Part shown: one piece after another, positions 27,609 to 36,999 of the stretch
Layout of the letters: every line of letters begins with the position of its first letter
Position numbering within the stretch: position 1 is the first letter of the stretch
From: Alkalinema sp. FACHB-956
GTDB taxonomy: Bacteria; Cyanobacteriota; Cyanobacteriia; Leptolyngbyales; Leptolyngbyaceae
Reading direction: 5' to 3'
DNA: 64,000 bases
NCBI RefSeq assembly: GCF_014697025.1
Contig: NZ_JACJRC010000002.1
Location: 62,001 to 126,000 of the forward strand
Position numbers and translations under genes: made by a program
The notes under the pieces: model-generated
The model's database searches: none
What the model was told of the DNA's origin: nothing
Seen by the model: the letters and a program-made list of their open reading frames with translations, nothing else

Positions 27609-29156
27609 CTAGAGATTTGCTAGCTCTAATTGTGCCTTCAGATCCTCAGTTGTGTTCACCGATTTTACGAACTCTTGCTCAGAATCTGTGAATGCCTCAA
27701 AAGACTGGCCTTCCAGCACGGCCACCGTCGCATCAGCAATATCCCCCGATCGGGCGGCGACTCGATCCCGCAGCACGTCCATCGGCGCTTCACAGGCCAC
27801 GATCGTCAACGAAATCCCCGCCGCCTGGGTTTGCTCAATCACCGCCTGCCGCAAGGCCACCCGATCGTACTTCGCATCCAGAATCACCGTTTGCCCCTGG
27901 GCGGCCAACAGCAACGCCAGATCCAATAGCCGATCGTAGGTCTTCTGGGTCATCTCCGGGGTGTAAATCTCATCGCCGCCCCGTTGCTCCACGGGAATCC
28001 CCGCCAACTGCTTGCGCACCGCATCCGATCGTAGGTGGATCGCCCCCTGCTGCCGAGCGATCGCCTTGGCCGTCGTGCTCTTGCCCGATCCCGACAGTCC
28101 CGCCATCACAATCACCCGACCCTGGGTGGCCTGGGTGTAGTCATAGGCCAGCCGATAGTAATCCGCTGCGGTCTTGGCTGATGCCTGCTTCACATCGTCG
28201 GGAATCGCCGGATCGTCTAGCAGAAACGAAGTGACCTTGGCCCGCACGTAGGCTTGGCGGCTTAGGTACAGCGGCAACACCTGCACGCCTTCGTAGTCCC
28301 CCGTCTGCTCCAAGTAGGTATTCAGCAATAGGTTGGCCCAGTCCGATCGACCCCGCGCATCCAAGTCCATGCAGACAAAGCCGACATCATACATCGTGTC
28401 CACAAAGCGGAAGGGCTCGTTAAATTCAATGCAATCGAACAGCAGCATCTCGCCATCCCAGCAGGCAATGTTGCGCAGGTGGATATCCCCATGGCATTCG
28501 CGAATTTTGTCCGCTGTCCTGCGATCGGCAAAGACTGTGGCCCGATCGACAAAAAAGCGATCGGTATAGGCTTTCGTGGCATCCCATTGGGCCTGGGTTT
28601 GTGCCCGATCGATGTAACCTTCACTTTGGGCGTAGTTCTCATCAAAGGCTTGGCGAATTTTGTCTACAGTGCCAAAGCTGCGGATATAGTCATTGGTGGT
28701 GGATTGGGCGTGAAAGGCGGCCAACCGCTTGGCTAGGGCTTCAATGTCGGCTTCCGTCAGTTCCCCGCGATCGAACCTCTCGCTCAGCAGCGTCTCCTGG
28801 GGAAACTGCACCATCTTCACGGCATATTCCACGACCTCACCCGTCTCGCTAGCCTCAGCACCCAGGTGAAACGCCTCCCCCGACTGCGCCACAGGCACCA
28901 CATCTAGATACAACTTCGCTGCACCCCGCTGATTCAGCCGCACTTCCTCCTGGGCAAAATGCTGCCGTTTTTCCAGGGTTGAAAAGTCCAGAAACCCAAA
29001 GTTCACGGGCTTTTTCAGCTTATAAACAAAGTCACCCGTCAGCAGCACATAGGAAATGTGGGTCTGCACCAGTTGGATCGGCTCCTTCACCGGATGGGGA
29101 TAGAACTCCGGCTTCAGCATCGCTTGAATCACCGCAGGCAGCGCAGCTTCACTCAT
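27609..29156 (-). CDS. Aminoglycoside-phosphotransferase-like/P-loop kinase fusion
   Basis: The ATG at 29156 (MSEAALPAVIQAMLK) gives 515 residues; a TTG 6 bp upstream is less likely. The N-terminal part (to about residue 330) is an APH-like kinase fold with the catalytic loop CHGDIHLRNI and the metal site DCIEFNEPFRFVD. The C-terminal part is a P-loop kinase with GLSGSGKSTTAKAIA, DAKYD and R residues typical of gluconate/zeta-like kinases. This two-domain protein is widespread in bacteria and usually annotated as a bifunctional aminoglycoside phosphotransferase/ATP-binding protein; its substrates are unknown. Confidence 0.88.
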   Translation of the reverse strand: MSEAALPAVIQAMLKPEFYPHPVKEPIQLVQTHISYVLLTGDFVYKLKKPVNFGFLDFSTLEKRQHFAQEEVRLNQRGAAKLYLDVVPVAQSGEAFHLGAEASETGEVVEYAVKMVQFPQETLLSERFDRGELTEADIEALAKRLAAFHAQSTTNDYIRSFGTVDKIRQAFDENYAQSEGYIDRAQTQAQWDATKAYTDRFFVDRATVFADRRTADKIRECHGDIHLRNIACWDGEMLLFDCIEFNEPFRFVDTMYDVGFVCMDLDARGRSDWANLLLNTYLEQTGDYEGVQVLPLYLSRQAYVRAKVTSFLLDDPAIPDDVKQASAKTAADYYRLAYDYTQATQGRVIVMAGLSGSGKSTTAKAIARQQGAIHLRSDAVRKQLAGIPVEQRGGDEIYTPEMTQKTYDRLLDLALLLAAQGQTVILDAKYDRVALRQAVIEQTQAAGISLTIVACEAPMDVLRDRVAARSGDIADATVAVLEGQSFEAFTDSEQEFVKSVNTTEDLKAQLELANL

Positions 29157-29470
29157 AATCAATTCTCTCGTGGGTTCCGCAAAACAGCACCAAGGGTCGC
29201 CTTGGCTCTACCTAAAATACCGGAATTTCTGTCCCGATGTGGGTTCTCCACAGAAGATTCATCAGGGCAGTGCGGCGATCGATCGCTCAGTGCCCAGCTT
29301 CTGGGATGCCTTGAACCGATGAAAAAAGGCGCTCCTGAGAACGCCCTCCAGTCATCAATTTATGTCGATGAAATTTGTAAATGAAGGTTTTTCATTGCAA
29401 TTGCAGGCTTTGGTAAGACTGACTGAAACCGTCAGTTACCCGTCAACTACCTTAGATGACAAGCCTCCAC

Positions 29471-29959
29471 TTAGATAGAAAGCCCCAGCTTGAGCCCCAA
29501 TGCTGCATGAATCACGAGCAACACCATGATCCCACTACCCAGGTAAGCGTGAACATTCCGGGCCCCTTCCACACCTTTTTTGATGCCGAAGAAAGAAATA
29601 GCCCCATTGGCCATCAGTAACGCCACCACCAGCGTACCCGTAATAAAGTGGGGGCTTTCCAAAATGGATTTACCCTGCATTACTAAGGATAAAATTCCAC
29701 CGGTGTAGCCCATGGCGATGAACATCGTCATAAAGGGGGCGGTTTTGCGGTGCAGTTGGCGATTTTTGTCCACCACTTCTTCATCGGTGGAGGTGCGGAC
29801 TTTCCAGCCTGCCAGGGCTACGGCTCCGCCCATGACAAATGCCACAATCCCCATCATCACAGGATGGCCCCAGTGAACGATCGGTTCCGGCGTATTAAAT
29901 GAAGCAAACCAGTCCGCGATCGGCTGGAGCTTTTGGGCTAACTCGTCTCCAAAGGCCAT
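29471..29959 (-). CDS. DUF4079 membrane protein
   Basis: This 162-residue protein starts at the ATG at 29959 with GGAG upstream. It has four membrane helices (VHWGHPVMMGIVAFVMGGAV, FMTMFIAMGYTGGILSLVM, ITGTLVVALLMANGAISFF, GIMVLLVIHAALGL), with His residues on several of them (HWGH, HRK, HAYLG, IHAA) as in cytochrome-b-like folds. The pattern matches DUF4079, common in cyanobacteria and plants. It is a single gene. Confidence 0.87.
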   Translation of the reverse strand: MAFGDELAQKLQPIADWFASFNTPEPIVHWGHPVMMGIVAFVMGGAVALAGWKVRTSTDEEVVDKNRQLHRKTAPFMTMFIAMGYTGGILSLVMQGKSILESPHFITGTLVVALLMANGAISFFGIKKGVEGARNVHAYLGSGIMVLLVIHAALGLKLGLSI

Positions 29960-31076
29960 TGTGTTCTCCTCTTATCTTCTGCGTCGCTCTTGTCTTCTGC
30001 GTAACACCAAGAATCCACAACTCTCAGGGATAATTCTGAAATTTGTGATTCACCTCTTGTATTGTATCCATTTCTTAAAAAAATATTGAATCTCTATCAA
30101 GTCTGTTGAGTCTAGGCAAAATCTGATGGCTGTATCTATGGTCTTTTATCCCCCAATCTTACATTCATGTATGGATTGTCAATGATTGACTGTGATGTCT
30201 CCTAGAACTTTTGGGGAAAGGATTTCACTTGCTTTCTAGGCTGACTTAGACTCCGATCTATTTCCTCCAAAGGATGCCGTTGGCCTAGGATGGTAACTTG
30301 ACGAAGCTGGTAAAACGAGTTAGCCTGTAGGTATCAAACAGAGTCCAAACCTAGGATGTTAAGAGCATTTTGGGCTTTTGGGGAGGACAAAGTTTATGAA
30401 GTACTTCTTGATGAGAATTCCCGACATACCGGATACGTAGCTGAATATCGAGCTGAATGGATTGCAGTTTGTAGCTTGCTTCGATCGTTTGCAACTCTAC
30501 CGATCCGATCCCCCTGAATATTGAGGGGATTTCGTTAAATTTTTCCAAAGTCTCTCTATTTCTGGCGTAGCCTCTCCGTAGGAGCTAGGGGAATTTAGGG
30601 AGATCGTTATGGGTTGCAATCGCAAGTTGCTTGGGGATAGAAGCAGCGATCGTGGTTGAGTCCTGATAGCAAGTTCTACGGGCCGTCAGTCCGGGCAAAG
30701 ATGATTAGCTAGGGCTTGGCTTGACTGTATCGATTAATTTTCGATCGTGCACCAAAGTTCGGCTACTGATTGCTGGTAGATTCAAAAGCCACGACGATCG
30801 AATTGAGTTTCGGCTGCAATCTTATTGTTGACTTTGAATTTTATATGATTCAGTTCTGTTGAATGGAGCTGATTTGTAGTATTGCCTCAATTGTTGAGAA
30901 ATCTATGGGATTCACGTAATTTTTTGAATTCATTACTGATTTTCAGATTCTTGCGAACTAAATTCAGTCTTGAACATGTTTTCAACCTTTGTGTGAATGA
31001 ATTGAGCTTTTAGTTCATTGCACTAGCTTTGTTTTGCAATTTTTAGTGTTTCTTTTTTGTTTAATTTCGATTTTTT
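29960..31076. other. 1.1-kb intergenic stretch with a decayed dispersed repeat
   Basis: No convincing gene is seen. At about 30504-30636 there is a degenerate copy of the element found inside the eCIS operon: GATCCCCCT, GAGGGGAT and, at its right end, an inverted match to the first element's left end (GTTATGGGTTGCAATCGCAA). A 65-codon frame on the minus strand (30351-30548) overlaps this repeat and looks spurious. The last 200 bp are AT-rich and probably hold the promoter of the acetyltransferase gene. Confidence 0.5.
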
Positions 31077-31682
31077 ATGTTGATTCAACCGCTTAGCCAT
31101 GTGACGCTCCATGGCGCAATTTCTGTACTCGATCGAACGTTTCCCAGCAAAACTATTTTTGAACAAATGAGCCTACGAGCTTGTTTAAACCGCAATAAAC
31201 TTATCTATCGCTTAGGTTTCTTGATCGCAGGAGTGCAGCAGTTAAACTACTGGGTTGCTGTGGACGATCGAGAGCCTCAATCCCCTCAAGTAGTCGGTTT
31301 GATTGGTCTGTATAACCATCGGGAAGACGCCGACGAAGCCCTGTGGATTGCCATGTTCTGTGTTGATCCGGCCTGTCGGGGCCAGGGAATCGGGAAAGAT
31401 CTCCTCAATTTTGCAATTAACAAAGCAAAACTCGCTGGAAAACGCTACCTGCGCCTCTATACCTCTACGGATCCCAACGAAGCTAAAGCCCAGACGATTT
31501 ACGATAAAGTCGGTTTCCGCATCATCGATCGCCGACCTATTCCCGGAGAACCCTGCGATCGGATTTATCGAGAGTTGGATTTGCAACCGAGTGCCCTGCG
31601 ATCGCTGCGATCTACGGGGCCGCAACTGCAATCCTATCTCATCAATCCGCTCTGGGTGCGTGCAGTCCTGCAATTGCCCTAA
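31077..31682 (+). CDS. GNAT-family N-acetyltransferase
   Basis: This 201-residue protein starts at the ATG at 31077, without a clear Shine-Dalgarno. The acetyl-CoA-binding core is visible as ALWIAMFCVDPACRGQGIGK (the R-x-x-G-x-G/A motif, about residues 90-107), followed by LLNFAINKAKLAGKRYLRLY and the A-x-x-x-Y-x-x-x-GF end pattern (AQTIYDKVGF). The substrate is unknown. Its last 40 bp recur at about 35391-35431, on the far side of the toxin locus. Confidence 0.9.
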   Translation: MLIQPLSHVTLHGAISVLDRTFPSKTIFEQMSLRACLNRNKLIYRLGFLIAGVQQLNYWVAVDDREPQSPQVVGLIGLYNHREDADEALWIAMFCVDPACRGQGIGKDLLNFAINKAKLAGKRYLRLYTSTDPNEAKAQTIYDKVGFRIIDRRPIPGEPCDRIYRELDLQPSALRSLRSTGPQLQSYLINPLWVRAVLQLP

Positions 31683-31737
31683 TGTCAAATCCGGGATTGT
31701 AGCTATAGCAACGGGGCTGGGTAAGGCCTATTTATAG

Positions 31738-33342
31738 GAGCCAGGGGTCGATCAGGTCTGGTCGCAGTAGGGGGGCGATCGGACAGATTGGTTCTTGGCG
31801 GATCATTTGGGTTCGACGAGGGCGTTGATTAATGATAGTGGTGTGATTCAGAGAAGCTTTACCTATGATGCCTTTGGTAAGCTGGTGGGTGAGTCGGGCA
31901 ATGCTGGGGTGGATACGCGCTATCGCTTTACTGGACGGGAGTGGGATGGGGAATCGCAACAGTATTACTATCGTGCTCGGTATTATGATGCCAATACGGG
32001 ACGGTTCATTGGACAAGACCCGTTAGGCTTTGCAGCAGGTGATAGCAATCTGTATCGCTATGTAGGGAATAGTCCTGCCATGGCGACTGACCCCTCGGGT
32101 GAAATAGCTGTAGCAGCAGTTGTTTTGCCTGTTGTTGCTGGTTTGGCTGCTAATATGCTTCAGCCGGAGCCTGCTCAAGCACCGATGAATGCAAGAGACA
32201 ATCATCCTGACCCCAATCAAGTCTTGAGAGAAGCTGCAACTGAAGTAGCCTTAACTGGTGGAGTAGGTCTGGTTAAGAAGGGGGCTGAACATGGCCTTAA
32301 ACGGGGTGCTTCAACGGCTCTTGGGAAAGCTTTAATCAAAGGGAAAGATAAACTCTTTAAGCTTGGCGGAAATGCAGCAGATACGCTGAGTATTTTGGGT
32401 AAAGATTGTATTGATGATTTGTTGCGCAGTACTGCAAAGCCCCTAAGCACATGCTTTGTTGCGGGAACCTTGGTTCTGACTGAAACAGGGATGACTCCTA
32501 TTGAATCAATTCAAAAAGGCGATCGGGTGTGGTCATATCATCACGATGCTTCAACTTGGGAACTCAGAACTGTTCTTCAGCCGTTAGTGCATGAATATGC
32601 GGGAGATATTATTACTCTAGTTGTTGCGGGTGAAATCATTCAAGCAACAGCAACCCATCCATTTTGGGTCATCGGGAATGAAACCTTAAACCTCCGTCCA
32701 AGCGCAACAGAAATTCCTCTGGAAGAACAAGCTTATTTTGCAGGTGGTCGCTGGATTGAAGCACAACACTTATAGATCGGCGATCGATTGTTCCTTAAAG
32801 ACGGGTCAATCTCAGTTGTGCAGAGGTACGATCGCCAATCTCAAGCGTCGATCGTCTACAACCTCATGGTAGAAGGATTGCACAACTATGCAGTCTCTTG
32901 CCTGGGGGTACTCGTTCATAACCGAGCACAAATGGCTCGACGATTACCTCAGACTGGTGGTTACTGGGACGATATCCCTGGCGAATCAATCTGGTACTCT
33001 AATAAGCCTGATGTCAACAAACTTACCCAAGGCTCTGGGGTTCCTTTTAAGAAAGGATTTCCAGATTTTTCAGCCTGGGAGAAAGGGAAGATTTCGTTAC
33101 CTAACATGACAGGGAAAAAGGCGGACTTTAGAGAGGCAGATAAATTATTTGCAGAACAACAAGGTTGGTTATTTAAAAATGGAACCCCAAATGGAGCAGC
33201 ATCTGCGAGATTTCGTCAACAGAACCAATTAACATGGCACCATGTCGAAGATGGTCAAACGATGCAACTTGTGCCTACAGCATTACATGGAAATACCCCT
33301 CATTTAGGAGGTGCTTCCCTTAAAAAGGCAGGTAAGATATAG
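31738..33342 (+). pseudogene. RHS core-Hint-WHH toxin gene, interrupted by amber codons
   Basis: One frame reads EPGVDQVWSQ, a TAG stop (31768-31770), then about 335 codons of RHS core (RYRFTGREWDGESQQYYYRA, RYYDANTGRFIGQDPLGF) and a Hint-type self-cleaving domain (TCFVAGTLVLTETG, ATATHPFWV). A second TAG (32773-32775) breaks the Hint domain, where Gln is expected. The same frame continues with GDRLFLKDGS, the Hint end VLVHN and a C-terminal nuclease with LTWHHVEDGQTMQLVP, a WHH-type HNH motif. The large N-terminal part of a normal RHS protein is missing. Pieces 31795-32775 and 32788-33342 could still be translated separately. Confidence 0.85.
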
Positions 33343-33432
33343 TAGAGCAGCTTGAATTTTTATCTATTGTTGAAATGCTGAAAGACGATTAGGAATTCAG
33401 ACAAAGTTCCTTTGATAATAAAGAGGTAGATC

Positions 33433-33957
33433 ATGAATCAGTATTCACAGAAACTCGGTGAGCTAGCCATATATTGGTTGTATGAAGATGCTAAGACAGT
33501 TAAGATCGAGGATATTTTCGCGCTGGAAAAAATAATACAACATCAGTTACCTCAAGACTACACCGAATTTCTGATGAATTATAATGTAATTGCATTCGAT
33601 AACTATGTTGAATTTCCTTTAATAGAAGAGTGCTTTGGAGAAGATTGGAAGTCGATCGACCTTTTTTGGGGGATTGTATACGATGAAGCTAGAGATATTG
33701 GTCATCAGTATATAAATAACTATAAAGATAGACTTCCTAATGGGTTGCTTCCGATCGCTAGTGATGCCGGAGATAACATCATTTGCATTGGGATAGCTGA
33801 GGATATTAAAGGTGAAATTTATTTTTGGGATTTCGAAGAAGAACTTCACGATCCTGATGATGAAGATCTAGAGGACCCCTTCTACAATACTTGCCTAGTT
33901 GCTCATTCATTTAGTGAGTTTATTAACTCAATGCGCATTGAAGAAGAACTAGATTAG
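33433..33957 (+). CDS. SMI1/KNR4 (SUKH) immunity protein
   Basis: This 174-residue protein starts at the ATG at 33433 with AGAGG upstream, 90 bp after the WHH toxin. It is acidic and has the SUKH-1 pattern: IFALEKIIQHQLPQDYTEFL near the N-terminus, a central LLPIASDAGDNIICIGI and a YFWDFEEEL strand. SUKH proteins are the most common immunity partners of WHH and other nuclease toxins of RHS type. The gene is intact although the toxin gene is broken, as expected if some toxin can still be made. Confidence 0.88.
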   Translation: MNQYSQKLGELAIYWLYEDAKTVKIEDIFALEKIIQHQLPQDYTEFLMNYNVIAFDNYVEFPLIEECFGEDWKSIDLFWGIVYDEARDIGHQYINNYKDRLPNGLLPIASDAGDNIICIGIAEDIKGEIYFWDFEEELHDPDDEDLEDPFYNTCLVAHSFSEFINSMRIEEELD

Positions 33958-34072
33958 GTCGCGACATCCCCTAAACTTGCTTTGGGAGCTATATTAAACC
34001 GGCACTATTTGATCGTGCATCTTTAAATTTATCTCATCTTTAGATTGAGGCTCTGAGAACCAGTTCTAGAGA

Positions 34073-34200
34073 ATATAGAACCCATTTGGGATCTTTGCTG
34101 TAGTCCTTTCTGGGAGCGCATTTCAAGGCAGATTCTCGAATTCGCCTACAAGCCTTGCGGAATCAAGATTCTAGCCGTAAATCTCAAATGGATTCTATAT
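34073..34200. mobile_element. 128-bp MITE with ATATAGAA ends
   Basis: Imperfect 20-bp terminal inverted repeats, ATATAGAACCCATTTGGGAT (34073-34092) and its inverse at 34181-34200 (18 of 20 positions matching), bracket a non-coding core. The ends are typical of small cyanobacterial transposon-derived elements. Confidence 0.75.
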
Positions 34201-34253
34201 AAGTTTTAGATGATGAAAACATCTGATGCCGGGTTAATAGGAGGTTATCTGTA

Positions 34254-34410
34254 TGGGCCAGGGGTCGATCAGGTCTTGGCGCAGCAGATGGGCGATCGGA
34301 CAGATTGGTTCTTGTTGGACAAAAGCCATTAGGTTTTACAGCAGGCGATCTCTTGTTCCTGTGGGACATCTAAATTGCAGAGGTACGATCGTCCTAATAA
34401 GACTTAGATC
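34254..34410 (+). pseudogene. Scrambled second RHS/Hint relic
   Basis: Three blocks similar to separate parts of the RHS gene at 31738-33342 are fused. The first is a reading frame for YGPGVDQVLAQQMGDRTDWF; the second encodes PLGFTAGD; the third resembles the Hint segment GATTGTTCCT through GCAGAGGTACGATCG. Long stretches between them are missing. It is a relic of a second RHS gene with internal deletions. The first block keeps CAG where the other copy has TAG. Confidence 0.65.
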
Positions 34411-34473
34411 GTACTTCTCCCCCCTTCCCAAAAACTGGCTTACCCGAGAACGGATGGGGTTTACAATCAAAAG

Positions 34474-35282
34474 ATGAGTTTCGATAGCACCTGTCGGCGA
34501 CTAGCCGAACAATTTCCCGAAGACATTGCCCAATGGCTCCTCGGCAGACCCATTCAATCCACCCTTCTCAAACCCACCGAACTGTCCCTCGAACCCATCC
34601 GCGCCGATAACCTGATTTTACTCGAAGGCGATGCCGACATCCTGCACGTAGAATGGCAAACCGACCCCACCCAAGTCATGCCCATGCGCCTTGCCGACTA
34701 TCGCCTGCGCATCCACCGCAAAGCCCCCGATAAAACCATCCATCAAGTCGTCATCTACCTACGCAAAATCGATTCCCCCCTCGTCCAGCAAAACTACTTC
34801 GAAATCGCAGGCATGTACGCCGAGTACAACGTCATTCGGATCTGGGAAGTTCCCGTCACAGAACTCATGCAGGCTCCCGGTCTATTGCCCTTTGCCGCCC
34901 TCGGCCAGACCGATAACCCCGAACGCACCTTGCGCGATGCGGTACAAGCCATGAAACAGGTTAACAACCCAGAGCAGCAGCATGAGTTACTGGGTGCAGC
35001 CTACTTACTCGGTGGGTTAGTATTAGAACGAGAGTTGATTGGTCGAATCATTCGGAGGGATGTTTGCGCGAGTCCGTTACCTATCAAGCCGTCTTGGAAG
35101 AAGGCCGCGAGGAAGGGCGTCAGGAAGGTCGCGAGGAAGGCAGGCAAGAAGGTCTTCAGGAAGGTCGCCGATCGCTGGTCATCAGCCTATTACGGGAAGG
35201 CGCAGAGATTGATCTGATTGTCCGGGCAACGGGTTGGTCGATCGAGCAAATTCAGCAATTACAGCAGGACAGTTCTCGCTAG
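34474..35282 (+). pseudogene. Rpn-family nuclease/transposase, frameshifted
   Basis: The first 196 codons, from the ATG at 34474, match the Rpn family of PD-(D/E)xK recombination-promoting nucleases common in cyanobacteria (LEGDADILHVEWQTDP, with E-x-Q/W catalytic region, and MRLADYRLRIHRK). After RRDV at 35064 one base is missing. The expected continuation MRESVTYQAVLEEGREEGRQ lies in the next frame (to 35282). It includes the usual Glu/Gly-rich repeat and a DLIVRATGWSIEQIQQL helix-turn-helix. The zero frame instead gives a Lys/Arg-rich tail. The gene is probably dead or shortened. Confidence 0.8.
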
Positions 35283-35657
35283 CAAGACTGCAACCCCTGG
35301 GGCTATTCCTCTACATCGATTGCTTGTCAAGGCTCCTATAATACTCATCATAGGAGCCAACCGCCTCGCTTGCCTCTCTCCCTGCTAGTCCATCCATCCG
35401 CTGGTGCGTGCAGTCCTACAACTGCCCTCAGGTCAGCCTAATATCACTTGCTGGGATGCCCATCACTCGTGAAAACTGCACAGCTAAAGGCATTTCGATC
35501 GCCTTCAGTGTAGCCGAAAGGCAACTTTCTTTAATCCTTGCATAGCTGTATAGTTATGATGTAATATGTAGACCCATTAATTTGTGTAAACATATCATCT
35601 TCAACTTTAAGATAGTTATCAAAAGCTGAATACATCAACAACCGAGTATAACGACTC
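35283..35657. other. Intergenic stretch with a copied GNAT gene end
   Basis: At about 35391-35431 the sequence ATCCGCTGGTGCGTGCAGTC and following bases repeat the last 40 bp of the GNAT gene (31640-31680), with a few changes and a 3-base gap. Otherwise I see no gene; the AT-rich end is the likely promoter of the desaturase/SDR gene. Confidence 0.55.
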
Positions 35658-36872
35658 ATGCAGTTACTGTGGGGATTGATTGGGTGGGGCGTTGTTTCAG
35701 TCATCCTGGCTGAAGTGACGCGGGACATTTACCATATTGCGGGGCACTACTGGCAACCGTTAAAGCGGCACCATATGGCCCATCACAAAGCCTATCGTCG
35801 AGATCTGACGATGACGACTCTAGAGAACTATAAACAGGCGCAACTCTATAATGATGTGCCGGAATCTCTGGCGATGATGGGAGTGACGGCCCTGGCCGCT
35901 GTATTGACGGCGCAACTGGGGATGTGGTTTGGGTGCCTGTATTCCCTGGCCTTTTTGATTCCTGCGGCGGCTCGCTCCCAAGGCTGGTTGCTGCAAACGG
36001 ACTTCAGCCATAAGCCCGGTGCATTGGTCACGATTCCCAGTCAGTGGAAGGTGAATCGCTCTTACCATTGGCGACACCACTTCGACGAGATGAATGCTTA
36101 CTATTGTGGGCATTTCACCTTTGTCGATCGCCTGTTGGGAACCAGTTTGGCCCTGAAAGGCAAGGTCGTTGCGGTGACGGGGGCCTCCGGCGGGATGGGT
36201 CGGGCACTGATTGATGAGCTATGCCAGCAGGGAGCCCAAGTGGTCGCCCTCACGACCCGTCCCGGCGCAGAATTCCCCCCAGAAGTTCGGGTGCAGCGTT
36301 GGCAGCTTGGGGCCGAGGCTGATTTAGTCGCTCAGCTTCAGGATGTGGATATTTTGGTCATCAACCATGGCATGAACGTCTATGGCGATCGATCGGCCCA
36401 GGCCATCCAGGAAATCTATGAAGTCAATGCCTTTTCGGTGTTGCGACTGGCCAATGCCTTTTTCAGCACAGTGACAGGCCCAACGGACAGAGCTACGAAG
36501 GAACTGTGGGTGAACACCTCGGAAGCGGAAGTCAATCCGGCCTTTAGTCCGCTCTATGAACTCTCCAAACGTACCGTAGGAGATTTGCTCACGTTACAGC
36601 GGTTGGATGCGCCCTGCATTATTCGCAAGTTAATCCTGGGGCCGTTTAAGAGTCCGTTGAATCCCTACGGCATTATGTCAGCCCGCTGGGTAGCTTGGGC
36701 GATCGTGGCCTTGGCCAAGCGGGATGTTCGCAACATCATTGTGACGATCAATCCGATCACCTATCTGGTGTTTCCCATACATGAGTTTTTCCAGTCATTG
36801 TATTTCCGGTTGTTTACCCGTCGTTCCCGTGCAGTGGCTCCTGATGCTAGCGAATTGGTCAATGCTAAATAA
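35658..36872 (+). CDS. Sterol desaturase-like/short-chain dehydrogenase fusion
   Basis: This 404-residue protein starts at the ATG at 35658. Residues 1-165 are a membrane-bound fatty-acid/sterol hydroxylase-like domain with His clusters (HIAGHYW, KRHHMAHHKAY, YHWRHHFDEMNAYYCGH) that would bind a diiron centre. From about residue 168 a Rossmann SDR domain follows (VVAVTGASGGMGRALIDELC, then VINHGMN); the catalytic Tyr is in SPLYELSKRTV (Y-x-x-x-K). This fusion is typical of cyanobacteria. A role in lipid or carotenoid-like oxidation is possible, but the substrate is unknown. Confidence 0.88.
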   Translation: MQLLWGLIGWGVVSVILAEVTRDIYHIAGHYWQPLKRHHMAHHKAYRRDLTMTTLENYKQAQLYNDVPESLAMMGVTALAAVLTAQLGMWFGCLYSLAFLIPAAARSQGWLLQTDFSHKPGALVTIPSQWKVNRSYHWRHHFDEMNAYYCGHFTFVDRLLGTSLALKGKVVAVTGASGGMGRALIDELCQQGAQVVALTTRPGAEFPPEVRVQRWQLGAEADLVAQLQDVDILVINHGMNVYGDRSAQAIQEIYEVNAFSVLRLANAFFSTVTGPTDRATKELWVNTSEAEVNPAFSPLYELSKRTVGDLLTLQRLDAPCIIRKLILGPFKSPLNPYGIMSARWVAWAIVALAKRDVRNIIVTINPITYLVFPIHEFFQSLYFRLFTRRSRAVAPDASELVNAK

Positions 36873-36999
36873 TTCCAGCGTTGTTTACGCTTAAACAAGA
36901 CGTTGTCAATACGATTGTTGCAAGCCGTTGATTAGAATTAACTCATATAACGCGATCGTGATTCTGCATTGGATTCATATCGCGTTTTTTGTTGAATTT

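Noticed and set aside
30351-30548. 65-codon minus-strand frame as a gene
   Set aside because: It overlaps a decayed dispersed repeat, has no ribosome site and no recognisable features.
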